From an uncultured Aquimarina sp. (GTDB lineage Bacteria; Bacteroidota; Bacteroidia; Flavobacteriales; Flavobacteriaceae), in contig CANMMM010000013.1 of NCBI GenBank assembly GCA_947498935.1, positions 62,001 to 126,000 on the forward strand: 64,000 bases of DNA, written 5' to 3'. The position numbers were made by a program, and so were the translations under genes. Below, piece by piece: positions 36,977 to 46,162 of the stretch; position 1 is the stretch's first letter, and every line of letters starts with the position of its first letter. The notes under the pieces are model-generated. The model ran no database searches. It was not told where the DNA came from and saw nothing but the letters and a program-made list of their open reading frames with translations.

Positions 36977-37466
36977 GATAGAAAAATTACTAGAAGCGTA
37001 TTTCGAGGGGAGTACCACTGTAGCCGAAGAAGCTGCTTTACGCACCTATTTTACCAATGCAGATGTGCCCCCACATTTAGCGCCTTATAAAAATCTATTT
37101 GCCTATTATGAGCAGCAGCAACAGCTGACCAGTACACATACTGTACAGCCACCACGCAGCAGCCAGCGGTATCTATGGATGGGAGTTGCCGCATCGATCG
37201 TAGTGATTGTAGGCATATTTCTGGCAGCTATGGTAGGTACAGAGTCTACAACATCCCGAGTAGTTATCACAGAAGATCCAGCGATGGGTACCTATCAAGA
37301 TCCCGAAGAAGCGCTACGGAAAACCAAAGAAGTACTCAATCTAGTATCCTCATACATGCATCAGGGCAAACAGGATTTGGTATACCTACATGAGTTTGAA
37401 CAAGCCAAAAAAGGATTAGTGTACCTTAATGAATTCGAAAACACAAAAAATAGTTTAATAAAGTAA
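36963..37466 (+). CDS. Putative anti-sigma-type single-pass membrane protein
   Basis: 167 residues starting inside the sigma gene (14-bp overlap). The N-terminal part (ELAKIEKLLEAYFEGSTTVAEEAALRTYF) resembles the cytoplasmic segment of Bacteroidota anti-sigma factors. One membrane helix lies at about residues 73-95 (VAASIVVIVGIFLAAMVG), followed by a periplasmic tail with an EEALRKTKEVLNLVSSYM segment. Translational coupling and topology support regulation of the preceding sigma factor. No zinc-binding anti-sigma motif is seen. Confidence 0.72.
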   Translation: MELAKIEKLLEAYFEGSTTVAEEAALRTYFTNADVPPHLAPYKNLFAYYEQQQQLTSTHTVQPPRSSQRYLWMGVAASIVVIVGIFLAAMVGTESTTSRVVITEDPAMGTYQDPEEALRKTKEVLNLVSSYMHQGKQDLVYLHEFEQAKKGLVYLNEFENTKNSLIK

Positions 37467-37524
37467 AAATCAACCATTTTTACTACTGTAGCTATCAGTA
37501 GTGAGGATATAAAATGTAAAACCT

Positions 37525-38055
37525 ATGAAGAAGTTAACCGTTTTTTTAATGATCATCGCCAGTCAGTATGGAGTGATCGCACAGAGTAGTTTTGATAAAT
37601 ACGAAGATATGAAAGAGGTCTCCTCTGTCGTAGTCACCAGTAAAATGTTTAAGCTACTCAGTAAATTAAATTTAGAAACCGATGATCCAGAGATCCAAGA
37701 GTATGTAAACCTAGTGGATAATATAGAGAATATTAAGGTGTTTTCTACCAAGGACAAGGGGGTCGGAACTGCCATGAAAGCAGATGTAAAAAAATACCTA
37801 GGAAGTGCTTCCTTAGAAGAGTTGATGCGCGTAAAAAGCGATGGAAAGAATGTAAAGTTTTATTCCAAGCCTGGTAAGAATGACGATTTCGTAAGCGAAC
37901 TCTTTATGTTTCTAGAAGGAAGCGGAGAAGGCCAAGACGCAGATACTGTAGTGCTATCGATTACAGGCAATATAGACCTCAAACAAGTCTCTAAAATCGC
38001 AGACCATCTCAATGTACCAGGTGGGCAGGAACTCAAAAAAGTAAAGAAACAATAA
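37525..38055 (+). CDS. DUF4252 domain-containing protein (exported)
   Basis: 176 residues. Signal peptide to GVIAQ (about 20). The mature part matches DUF4252: FDKYEDMKEVSSVVVTSKMFKLLSK at the start and VVLSITGNIDLKQVSKIADHL at the end. These proteins occur next to ECF sigma genes in flavobacteria and have no known biochemical role. Third gene in the cluster, 58 bp after the putative anti-sigma gene. A terminator follows. Confidence 0.8.
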   Translation: MKKLTVFLMIIASQYGVIAQSSFDKYEDMKEVSSVVVTSKMFKLLSKLNLETDDPEIQEYVNLVDNIENIKVFSTKDKGVGTAMKADVKKYLGSASLEELMRVKSDGKNVKFYSKPGKNDDFVSELFMFLEGSGEGQDADTVVLSITGNIDLKQVSKIADHLNVPGGQELKKVKKQ

Positions 38056-38075
38056 TCGTATACGTTACATCCCGA

Positions 38076-38137
38076 AAAAGAGCCTGTTTATTACGACTAC
38101 GTATACCATTACGACTCAGTAGTAACGGCTCTTTTTT
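38076..38137 (+). terminator. Terminator after the first DUF4252 gene
   Basis: Outer stem aaaaagagcc / ggctcttttttt with an inner imperfect stem (actacg/agtagt). Ends the sigma operon, so the second DUF4252 gene may have its own promoter or rely on read-through. Confidence 0.75.
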
Positions 38138-38211
38138 TATAGAAGTACACACCACTTTATAGACTATCGTAACAGATTGTATCACATTCATCCATCAAAA
38201 AACACAGTATT

Positions 38212-38751
38212 ATGCATTCTATTTTTAAATTTTTTTCCATTTTCAGTATTCTGCTATTAGCCAGTTGTAGCGGTCAGATGAGTTTACAGGAGTATTTTGT
38301 AGCGCACCAAGAAGACGCCGATTTTATCACAGCCGATATCCCCCTTAGTTTATTAGACCTAGCCGATAAAGTAGGTGAGGTGTCTGCCCAAGAAAAAGAA
38401 GCCTTTTCGCGCATCCGAAAAATCAATTTTTTAGCCCTACCGATCCAAAAAACCACAGAAGCACGTTTAGCAGCAGAAAAACAGCAATTAAAGGCCATTC
38501 TCTCCGACGATGCTTATGAAACATTAATGCGTTTTACCATTAGCGGTAGTAATGTAGTGATCAGTACCAAGGGAAGTGGCGATGCCATCGATGAGGTGAT
38601 CATTTGGGGAGCAGATGCTACTAGAGGTATCGCTGTAGCCCGTGTATTAGGCGATGATATACAGCCAGAACATATCGCTACATTGGCACAAGCTGCTCAG
38701 CAAAAAGGAGGACCACTGTCGGGATTAGAAAATATCATCCAAAATTTATAA
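38212..38751 (+). CDS. DUF4252 domain-containing lipoprotein
   Basis: 179 residues. Lipobox LLASC (about residue 19). Same family as the preceding gene: LQEYFVAHQEDADFITADIPLSLL, FLALPIQKT and a WGADATRGIAVARVLGDDI section. It differs by being lipid-anchored while the first copy is soluble. Possibly the two form a pair acting in the periplasm under the ECF sigma factor. Function unknown. Confidence 0.78.
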   Translation: MHSIFKFFSIFSILLLASCSGQMSLQEYFVAHQEDADFITADIPLSLLDLADKVGEVSAQEKEAFSRIRKINFLALPIQKTTEARLAAEKQQLKAILSDDAYETLMRFTISGSNVVISTKGSGDAIDEVIIWGADATRGIAVARVLGDDIQPEHIATLAQAAQQKGGPLSGLENIIQNL

Positions 38752-38778
38752 GTAGTATCTCCTTCAAGGGTATTTTTT

Positions 38779-38865
38779 GGGCGTTCCCCAAGGGTCGGGC
38801 TCTCCGCTCCAATTCCTCGCACTCCTCACGTCGTGCTGTGGGATTTCCACTGCGATCCCTAACGC
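38779..38865 (+). repeat. Dispersed palindromic element, core type B
   Basis: Arms gggcgttcccc and gatccctaacgc. Nearly identical to the copy at 34488 in reverse orientation (both have the tcacgtcgtgctgtggg block). 27 bp beyond the DUF4252 stop. Confidence 0.88.
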
Positions 38866-38952
38866 GATTCATTGGTAGCGATCCGTAGGTACGGTATTAG
38901 ATGTGGCATAGTAGCTATGAAAAAGAAAACAGATTCTACTATATATATGTGT

Positions 38953-39012
38953 AGATAAAAAAAACGCTCGTAGCACAGCTAGTATAGCATGTGTTACAAG
39001 CGTTTTTTTTTT
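38953..39012. terminator. Bidirectional terminator at the 3' end of purB
   Basis: aaaaaaaacgctcgtagcac pairs imperfectly with gtgttacaagcgtttttttt. A/T runs on both sides. About 45 bp beyond the purB stop codon. Confidence 0.75.
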
Positions 39013-39056
39013 GAGGGATTCGTACAGTCGAACTACGCGTGTAGTCGTACTACATC

Positions 39057-40400
39057 TTAGATCCCTGTATAATTAGATGGAGTGATTGCTTTTAATTCAG
39101 ATTTAATTGCATCACTTACCTCTAGTGTCTCTATAAAATCTGCAATAGACTGCTGTGTAATACTAGCATTCGTACGTGTCAGTCCTTTAAGCGCTTCGTA
39201 TGGGTTAGGATAGCCCTCTCTACGCAAGATTGTTTGGATCGCCTCTGCGGCTACCGCCCAGTTATTGGCTAAATCCTCGGCGAATTTCTCTTCGTTTAGT
39301 AATAATTTTTCAAGTCCTTTTAAGGTCGCTTTAAAAGCGATGATCGTATGCCCAAAAGGCACCCCGATATTTCTCAATACCGTACTATCCGTAAGATCAC
39401 GTTGTAATCTACTCACAGGCAGTTTAGCCGCCAAGTGCTCGAAGATCGCATTGGCAATTCCGATGTTTCCTTCACTATTTTCAAAATCGATAGGATTTAC
39501 TTTATGCGGCATGGCAGACGATCCTACCTCTCCTTTTTTGATCTTTTGCTTAAAATAATCCATCGATACATACGTCCATACATCTCTATCTAGGTCTAAG
39601 ATGATGGTATTGATACGTTTCATCGCATCAAATAAAGCAGCCATATGATCATAGTGCTCGATCTGTGTCGTAGGGAATGAGTGGTGTAAACCTAGTTTTT
39701 CGGTTACGAATTGGGTACCAAAGGCTTTCCAATCGATCGTAGGATATGCCACCTTGTGTGCATTATAGTTTCCTGTAGCTCCTCCGAATTTTGCAGCATT
39801 TGGGATGGTCTGTAGCTGAGCAAACTGTGCTTCTAATCGCGTTACGAATACCGCAAACTCCTTGCCCAATCGAGTAGGCGAAGCCGGTTGTCCATGCGTA
39901 CGTGCTAGCATCGGTACCGCATCCCATTCTGTAACCAATGTAGCTAGTTTTTCCTTTACCGCATTGTATTCTGGAATGTATACATTGGTGATCGCCTCTT
40001 TAATACTCAGCGGTATCGCCGTATTATTTATATCCTGAGAAGTCAGTCCAAAATGGATAAACTCCTTATACGCTTCTAAACCTAGGGTATCGAATTTTTG
40101 TTTGATAAAGTATTCTACAGCCTTTACATCATGGTTCGTTACCTTTTCTATATCCTTAATAGCCTGTGCATCTTCGGTAGAAAAATCGGTATAGATCGCT
40201 CTTAGTTTTTCAAAAATACTCACGTCGATTCCTTCCAATTGTGGTAGTGGAATCTCACACAATGCAATAAAATATTCGATTTCTACGAGCACTCGATATT
40301 TTATAAGCGCTTCTTCGCTAAAATAGGTGCTTAATGACTGTGTTTTAGAAGCGTATCGACCATCAATTGGTGAAATAGCTTGTAGTGGTGATAATGACAT
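39057..40400 (-). CDS. purB: Adenylosuccinate lyase
   Basis: 447 residues, full length for the E. coli-type enzyme. The fumarase/ASL signature GSSAMPHKVNPIDFENSEGN is present near residue 285, and the other active-site blocks THGQPASPTRLGKE (about 164-177) and TSQDINNTA (about 119-127) are intact. It splits SAICAR and adenylosuccinate in purine synthesis. Cytoplasmic homotetramer. It has its own -7 box 27 bp upstream, although the HEAT-like gene and sirtuin gene lie on the same strand just upstream. Confidence 0.95.
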   Translation of the reverse strand: MSLSPLQAISPIDGRYASKTQSLSTYFSEEALIKYRVLVEIEYFIALCEIPLPQLEGIDVSIFEKLRAIYTDFSTEDAQAIKDIEKVTNHDVKAVEYFIKQKFDTLGLEAYKEFIHFGLTSQDINNTAIPLSIKEAITNVYIPEYNAVKEKLATLVTEWDAVPMLARTHGQPASPTRLGKEFAVFVTRLEAQFAQLQTIPNAAKFGGATGNYNAHKVAYPTIDWKAFGTQFVTEKLGLHHSFPTTQIEHYDHMAALFDAMKRINTIILDLDRDVWTYVSMDYFKQKIKKGEVGSSAMPHKVNPIDFENSEGNIGIANAIFEHLAAKLPVSRLQRDLTDSTVLRNIGVPFGHTIIAFKATLKGLEKLLLNEEKFAEDLANNWAVAAEAIQTILRREGYPNPYEALKGLTRTNASITQQSIADFIETLEVSDAIKSELKAITPSNYTGI

Positions 40401-40426
40401 CTTGTTGTATTTTTTTTTGAAAGTCG

Positions 40427-40434
40427 CAAAGATA
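40427..40434 (-). promoter_or_regulatory. -7 box (TATCTTTG) of purB
   Basis: Exact TAnnTTTG on the minus strand, 27 bp before the start codon. The -33 region is weak. Confidence 0.6.
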
Positions 40435-40518
40435 CTTTATTTAATGATAAGAAATAAGGTAAACTGTTTGTAATCTACCACAATAGCCATCGAAGCGTTA
40501 CGAACTTTGCATGCATCG

Positions 40519-41079
40519 TTACTTTTTTCTAATTTTTTGTAGTGTCATTCGTGCTCTTGCCTGATAGGCAGGGCTGCCTGCCGCATAATTTTGTTCTAGT
40601 ATAGCCTGTAGTTCTGGGTATATCCAATCGAATTCAGTACCTAATAATTGTAGAGCAGTCATGGCATACGCCTTGGCAGCCACTTTTTGATCCGATATCA
40701 GCCAATCAAAACAGCTTTCGGTTATTTTTTGGCGCATGGCTGCTGTCAGTGCTTTGCGAACCTGTGGGTCTTGCTGTCGGTAATACGCCATCGTTAGGTA
40801 TTCGCATATCTTGGCCACAGGGCGCACCCCCGCATCTAAGTATACCACGGGGAGTAGTCCTATATATATAGGTAAGTGTGGTAATAGTGCGTGCAAGGAA
40901 GTTTTGCATACAAATTCTAAAGACCAGCAGGCGCGATAGGACAGTTCCTCCGATACCCGACCGCAAATAGCCAGTAATTCGGGCATCAGTTCAGGGTGGG
41001 CTAGGAGCAGTTGTGCCATATGATGGCGCTGCTCCTTAGAGTGGTTGGTCGTGCTTATTTCATGGATGAGGTCTATCAT
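40519..41079 (-). CDS. HEAT-repeat-like protein of unknown function
   Basis: 186 residues, all-helical and soluble. Repeated helical pairs such as ELMPELLAICGRVSEELSYRACWSLEFVC and WLISDQKVAAKAYAMTALQLLG suggest HEAT/ARM-type repeats. Its first codon overlaps the sirtuin stop by 4 bp (ATGA type), so the pair is translationally coupled. I recall relatives being labelled adenylosuccinate lyase because of their position next to purB; the sequence does not support such an activity. Function unknown. Confidence 0.65.
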   Translation of the reverse strand: MIDLIHEISTTNHSKEQRHHMAQLLLAHPELMPELLAICGRVSEELSYRACWSLEFVCKTSLHALLPHLPIYIGLLPVVYLDAGVRPVAKICEYLTMAYYRQQDPQVRKALTAAMRQKITESCFDWLISDQKVAAKAYAMTALQLLGTEFDWIYPELQAILEQNYAAGSPAYQARARMTLQKIRKK

Positions 41080-41762
41080 AGTCCCTGTGCTTGTAGTAGT
41101 TCTATAGTTTTGGGGACTCCTGTAGATGCCTTTTCTGCAATCACAGTCAGCTGCTTAGAAGGACTGATAGCAGGATTCGGATCTATAAAATAAATCGGTG
41201 TAGTAGGTGCAGCAAACTGTAGTAGGCTAGCTGCAGGATACACCTGCATCGAAGTACCGATAATTAGCAGTGCATCTGCCGATTCTGTGAGTCGAATCGC
41301 CTGTTCGAGTAGGGGTACATCCTCTCCAAACCATACGATATGAGGGCGTAGTTGCGAGCCTAGACTACACAAATCCCCCAGTGCCAAATCCGTAGTCCAA
41401 TCCAGTACTATAGCAGTATCTTTTTGGCTGCGTACTTTTAGTAACTCGCCATGTAGGTGTAGGACATCTGTGCTTCCTGCGCGTTCGTGTAGGTCATCTA
41501 CATTTTGGGTTACGATATGTACACGATGTGTGGCTTCTAAAGCCGCCAATGCTTTGTGTGCTGTATTAGGCTGTACAGTAAGCAGCTGCTGGCGTCGCTG
41601 ATTGTAAAAATCCAATACCAATGCAGGATTACGATCCCATCCTTGTGGAGAAGCTACTTCCATAATATCATGCCCTTCCCATAATCCATCTGCGTCTCTA
41701 AATGTACTGATCCCACTCTCTGCGCTAATACCAGCCCCTGTGAGTACTACGATATGTTTCAT
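41076..41762 (-). CDS. cobB: Sirtuin, NAD-dependent protein deacylase (class III type)
   Basis: 228 residues. The NAD pocket is clear: LTGAGISAESGISTFRD (residues about 6-22), TQNVDDLHERAG and catalytic HLHGELLK. YNQR in FYNQRRQQ matches the Tyr-x-x-Arg pair that lets SIRT5-like enzymes accept succinyl or malonyl lysine. The zinc-binding cysteines that CobB normally carries after KVR are missing except one (LGDLCSLG). Cytoplasmic. Coupled to the HEAT-like gene. The family is sure; the acyl preference is inferred. Confidence 0.9.
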   Translation of the reverse strand: MKHIVVLTGAGISAESGISTFRDADGLWEGHDIMEVASPQGWDRNPALVLDFYNQRRQQLLTVQPNTAHKALAALEATHRVHIVTQNVDDLHERAGSTDVLHLHGELLKVRSQKDTAIVLDWTTDLALGDLCSLGSQLRPHIVWFGEDVPLLEQAIRLTESADALLIIGTSMQVYPAASLLQFAAPTTPIYFIDPNPAISPSKQLTVIAEKASTGVPKTIELLQAQGL

Positions 41763-41781
41763 ATATACATGTGTTCTTTAT

Positions 41782-41943
41782 GAAGTGGTTTACACTGGTT
41801 TTGATTTCAGCAAAAAACCAAGATGTTGTGATCAAATACAGTGATTTTTTAGTTGCATAACAGTGCTCGAAAGCTCAAAAATTGCAAAATTTGAGTGCGC
41901 AAGATTGTTTTTATAGCCAATTAAAAAAAGTTGACACCACTTC
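41782..41943 (+). repeat. MITE-like element, intact copy 1
   Basis: 162 bp bounded by inverted ends gaagtggtttacact and gttgacaccacttc. The interior has gatttcagc, aaaaccaagat, tgatcaaatacagtga, gttgcataacag, gcaaaatttgag and tatagccaatt blocks shared with the copy at 42191. No coding capacity. Confidence 0.82.
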
Positions 41944-42029
41944 TATATCCGTTAAAATTGCACGACCATGCTTATAGGCTGCAAGAAATTATTTTTATGC
42001 AAATTATAAAAAGAAGTGCTTTAAATTTT

Positions 42030-42115
42030 GAAGTGGTGTCAACTTTTTTGATTTCAGCGAATATCAAGAGGTTTTGTGTCTACATACAGTGATTTTTTAT
42101 GACAGGTAGCATTGC
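42030..42115 (+). repeat. MITE-like element, left-half copy 2
   Basis: Starts gaagtggtgtcaacttttttgattt-like (same end as copy 1) and keeps the gatttcagc and acatacagtgatttttt blocks. It then decays, and no right end is visible. Confidence 0.65.
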
Positions 42116-42190
42116 AGATTAAAATTAATGAGGCACAGGCAGGTTTCCGATGTTTTTTTAGGGAAAAGAAAAAGTCAAGATGAGTTCTAT

Positions 42191-42351
42191 GAAGTGGTTT
42201 AAACTTTTTTGATTTCAGCGAAAAACCAAGATTTTGTGATCAAATAAAGTGATTTTTTAGTTGCATAGCAGCGCTACGGAACTCAAAAATTGCAAAATTT
42301 GAGTGCAAAAGATCGTTTTTATAGCAAATTGAAAAAAGTTTAAACCACTTC
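42191..42351 (+). repeat. MITE-like element, intact copy 3
   Basis: 161 bp with nearly perfect inverted ends gaagtggtttaaactttttt and aaaaaagtttaaaccacttc. Interior nearly the same as copy 1. Flanked by ttctat/ctatat-like sequence on both sides (ctat on each side), a possible short target duplication. Confidence 0.85.
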
Positions 42352-42477
42352 TATATATAGGACTGTCAAAACAGTAGTATAGGGCACTCTTTTTTAATGA
42401 ATAGTTTATGAATATATATAAGGAGTATATGTATCTTATATATAATGGTGATTTCAGTCACATTAAATCACAAGAAT

Positions 42478-42906
42478 TCATGGAGTTGATGCTAGTACTG
42501 TCTCCCTAATTTCTTGTAGATATAGTTGCATCATTTGTTTATGAATGTATCCTATAGCGATGATAAAAAGTACAGACATCACTATTTCTAGTAGTATTCC
42601 AGACTCATTAAGTAGTACAGTAGTCCATATAGATAGTAGGAGTAGTACAGGAACGAATAGCTTTTTTTTTGGCTTGATAGTAATGCGTAGTTGCGAAATC
42701 ATTAGTACGCAGGTAGCATCATAAATGGAATGACCGTGCATGTATACCCACTCATTATGAACAGTTATTTTTTTGTAGTCACACGTTTTAAGTGTGCTGA
42801 TGAGTTTTGATCTAGTTTTTGTATGGGGTATGTATTCGCTTACAGAATACAAATCAATTACAGAAATTACGAAACGTAGTAGTTTCTTTAGTACAGTTGC
42901 GTGCAT
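42478..42906 (-). CDS. Hypothetical small membrane protein
   Basis: 142 residues. An N-terminal soluble part (about 1-80) is followed by two membrane helices (about 84-102 FVPVLLLLSIWTTVLL and 104-122 ILLEIVMSVLFIIAIGYI) and a short tail. No family recognised. It lies alone between the repeat cluster and a 0.9 kb gap. The layout looks like a real protein, but there is no promoter or neighbour evidence. Confidence 0.45.
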   Translation of the reverse strand: MHATVLKKLLRFVISVIDLYSVSEYIPHTKTRSKLISTLKTCDYKKITVHNEWVYMHGHSIYDATCVLMISQLRITIKPKKKLFVPVLLLLSIWTTVLLNESGILLEIVMSVLFIIAIGYIHKQMMQLYLQEIRETVLASTP

Positions 42907-43842
42907 GTGTTTGTACTATTAATACGTGTTATAGGTTCAAATGTCTTAATTTTTTGGTGTAAAAAAAAAGGTTTGTTTGGGTGTAAATATCAAACAGCAT
43001 TTTACTGCATATAAAGCAAGTGTATAGGGTAGATACTTACATAAAACATAGGTATCGCTATACCAATAATGAGTAAGAGTGGTACTGTATATTTAGTAAA
43101 TAGAGAATGAGATGTGTATTTTAGTAGATATTTTTTTGGTTTTTTGTTAAAAAATTATTTCCTATAGTAGATAAGGGGAATAGTGAATGTGCCGAAAACT
43201 AGATAATAATACAAGTATAAACATGTATTTACGGTGTTTTGGTTGCTCAGATACGGAGTTTAGTTACTCCAAAAGCCAATATATAGGGGAAAACAACTTG
43301 TTTTGCTATAGGTGAAAACACGGTTTTTTACAAAAATATGCCTTTTGATGGACGTAGTAAGAAGACATGAAAACGAATAAAATTCTTACACGATTTCGGT
43401 CAATTTGCTGTTTTTACCTCTATCAAGTAAGTTTTTATTGCTAAAAAAAGGTGATTTTCCTAGTGGATTAACATATGTTTTGGAAAATAACGATACTTTT
43501 TGGCTATCATTTGTTTGAAATCGATAGTTTTTTATAATACACACTTGTGATTGAAGTGTTTTAAGTTGTTTTAAGACACTTTTTGATTCTATTTGATGTT
43601 TTTAGTGTTTTTATGTAGGAAATCGCCTTAGAACAGGTTAGTCGATTAGGAGTAGCTAAAGTCGACTAATGGTAAGTGCTTACGGTTAGCTGGTAATTTT
43701 AATCCGTACTATTATTGAGGTTTTACCGTAACTGAAGCGTGTCCAAATGCTATATATTGTGACCAGTAAATGTATGTAATTTTTTTTTGGAATACCAACG
43801 GTATTTAATAACCAGCTGTTAACCTTATAATTGTAGTACCTC
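42907..43842. other. 0.94-kb intergenic region
   Basis: AT-rich spacer with no frame of note. I see no repeat or RNA in it. Confidence 0.45.
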
Positions 43843-44580
43843 ATGAAATATCCTTATGTCATTTTTGATAATGACCACACCACTGCACGCGCTATTCAAA
43901 TAGCATTAGAAGATAGAAACGATTATATCTGTACGGGGATTGCTCAGAATGAGCAAGATGCGCTGGATTTAATTTTAGAAAGAAAACCGAGATTGGTTTT
44001 CATAGACCCTACAGCACCAGGGATTAACGGTGCACCTACTCATTTTAGTTTGCTCACGGAGCTCAATCAGTTTATGACGCAGATGCCCGAGATCGTAATC
44101 GTGTCCAAGACTGCAGATTTTGCGATAGAAGGAATCCGTAATAATGTATTGGATTATATACTTAAACCTTTGATTAGGAGTACTATAGTGAAGACTATAT
44201 ACCGATTCGAAAAGAATCATGATCAGACCAAAGACAATACATTGTGTTTCCGCTCGTATGGAGATTACCGTTTTGTAAATGTAGATGAAATCTTATACCT
44301 CAAAGCAGAGAGTAATACTACTGATTTTGTGATGAGTAACGGCAATAAGATTGAGGCTTTTAAAACATTAAAGCACTTTCAGCGCGTATTGCCAGACCAT
44401 TTTGTACGTATACATAATAGTTATATCATCAATACACGCTATGTATCACGGATTCACTTCGGTAAGGCTAAATGTGCGATTAAGAATACCAAGGATTTGA
44501 TTCCTTTTTCTAAGTCCTATAAGAATAGTGTAGAAGAAATCAAAGATACATTGGCCAAGAATAGTTTGGTGTACGTATAG
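43843..44580 (+). CDS. LytTR-family response regulator
   Basis: 245 residues. The receiver domain (about 1-120) has an acidic pocket DNDH near residue 10, phospho-acceptor D55 in FIDPTAPG and K in YILKPL. The LytTR DNA-binding domain (about 135-235) shows LYLKAESNTTDF and FVRIHNSYIINTRYV. No LytS-type kinase gene is adjacent; the nearest kinase gene is 1.7 kb downstream and has its own regulator. Acts as a DNA-binding switch; targets unknown. Confidence 0.88.
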   Translation: MKYPYVIFDNDHTTARAIQIALEDRNDYICTGIAQNEQDALDLILERKPRLVFIDPTAPGINGAPTHFSLLTELNQFMTQMPEIVIVSKTADFAIEGIRNNVLDYILKPLIRSTIVKTIYRFEKNHDQTKDNTLCFRSYGDYRFVNVDEILYLKAESNTTDFVMSNGNKIEAFKTLKHFQRVLPDHFVRIHNSYIINTRYVSRIHFGKAKCAIKNTKDLIPFSKSYKNSVEEIKDTLAKNSLVYV

Positions 44581-45802
44581 ACTGTAGTATATAGTAGTAG
44601 GTATCACATAGATTGCTCCGTAGAATACTAGTTTTTTATCAATAAGTTTCGATACGCATTCAGGCAGTATCCTGTAATTCTCCCTCCCAATTACAAACTT
44701 TTTTCTTTATAGTTACTTTATATAGTATGCGATTCCATATATATAGGTATACCATTAGTATATATATAGTATAGTTCATATGTATGCCTATTGCTATGCC
44801 TCAATGTTACTTATCGTGCATAAGTGCGTGGTATATGAGTACTACGGGATAAAATAGTATCGGTTTGGGGTAATATCCGCATAGTGTATGGTAATTATGT
44901 TGCATAGTCCCAACTGCTTTCCGTAGCAATGCGTGGTCTGTATTGTAGTATATTAATTATTTTTACTAGTACACGCCTAGCTGCTCTTTTTTTTGTGGGG
45001 AATGCTCCATGCCAGTAGCGGGTGCATAAGACACTTTTTAACCGTTTTTCGTACGATGTAGCAGTACATGTCTCTAGGCAGTCTGTAGTAGGTATTTTCT
45101 AATGCCTTTGTAATCGTTTAACAGCTTTGTATGGGTGCCGTACATAGCTTTAAGGGTAATTAAGCTGTTAAATCATTGCTAAGCAATAGATTGCGATTTA
45201 TGGTGGCGCTAGTGTCATAGCTATACATCTACTGTTGTGGGTTCTTAGCGCACTAAAATTAGCTACAGTAAGCTACTAGATAGGAGAAAATTCCGTTATA
45301 TATGTATTCGTTTGTTTTTAAGGGGTTTTGCTAAAACAGGTTGTTTTACTAGTGATTTGAGGTACATGCTATTTTATTGATTCTTCTATAGAGTTGTTAT
45401 TTATACGCAAATTATCGGGTAGCTAGGTGAGTGTGTCGGACTAATATGCCTATGAGCAGTAGCTAGTGAGCGTGTATTTAATTTTCGTGGGACGATTATA
45501 CGTACATATACGTAATAATTCGCTAAAAAACAATAGATTTTCGGGGCTGTAAGATTTTAAGTTTTTTTTATGAATTTTGGGACTTGTTTTTTAAGTATTT
45601 ATTTAACACTACTTTTCTTACTTTTTTAAAACTACTTACAAAACGGTCTAAGTACTTCCCTACGTTGGTTAGTTACATCGTGCAGGTATAGATCCACTAA
45701 ACAGTCTATAATATATTAGGCAGCGACTAGCAATCTGCCTACATTTGTAGTGTACAAATAAGGTTATCAACCTATTACACATTTACTAAAAGAGGATATA
45801 CG
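44581..45802. other. 1.2-kb intergenic region
   Basis: Long gap between the LytTR gene and the leader of the small lipoprotein gene. No coding frame over 60 codons and no repeat recognised. It could hold a regulated upstream leader for the kinase operon, but I see no specific signal. Confidence 0.4.
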
Positions 45803-45847
45803 ATGAGTAATCAGAGTATGCGCTGGCCAGCCACCATCCTTACATAA
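45803..45847 (+). CDS. Candidate 14-residue leader peptide
   Basis: Short frame MSNQSMRWPATILT with an agagga ribosome-binding-like sequence about 7 bp upstream. It ends 7 bp before a perfect hairpin and lies 141 bp before the lipoprotein start. Could be a regulatory leader; it may equally be chance. Confidence 0.3.
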   Translation: MSNQSMRWPATILT

Positions 45848-45854
45848 AGAAAAA

Positions 45855-45878
45855 CTATAGATCAGGGGTGATCTATAG
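45855..45878 (+). promoter_or_regulatory. Perfect 10-bp hairpin with GGGG loop
   Basis: ctatagatca / tgatctatag around gggg, not followed by a T-run, so not an ordinary terminator. In the leader of the lipoprotein gene, just after a possible 14-residue leader frame. Confidence 0.55.
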
Positions 45879-45987
45879 ATACTAGGAAGAAACGACCATG
45901 AAAGCTGATAGAACTATGGGTGATCTATTAGAGTACAACAAAATATTAAGAAAACAATTACTACAACAACACTTAAAAAAACATATT

Positions 45988-46140
45988 ATGAAAGCTATAA
46001 AAACTATATTTGCAATATTATTCGTTAGTTCAATTTTTGTCGCTTGTGAAAATGACACCATTAACGAAGAAGTGGGGATCGAAGAAATAGAAGTAGAGAC
46101 TATAGGGGAAACAGAAAATGAAAAAGTAGTTAGAAGTTAA
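45988..46140 (+). CDS. Very small acidic lipoprotein (50 residues)
   Basis: Starting at the ATG at 45988, the protein has a signal and lipobox FVAC (Cys about residue 20), then an acidic tail with repeated E-x-E (EEVGIEEIEVETIGETENE). The frame can be extended upstream to an ATG at 45898, but that would put 30 residues before the membrane segment, which does not suit a lipoprotein. A terminator follows directly. It precedes the TPR sensor kinase, so it may be a partner or signal for that kinase. No family known. Confidence 0.6.
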   Translation: MKAIKTIFAILFVSSIFVACENDTINEEVGIEEIEVETIGETENEKVVRS

Positions 46141-46162
46141 TAAGATACTACATATATCGATA

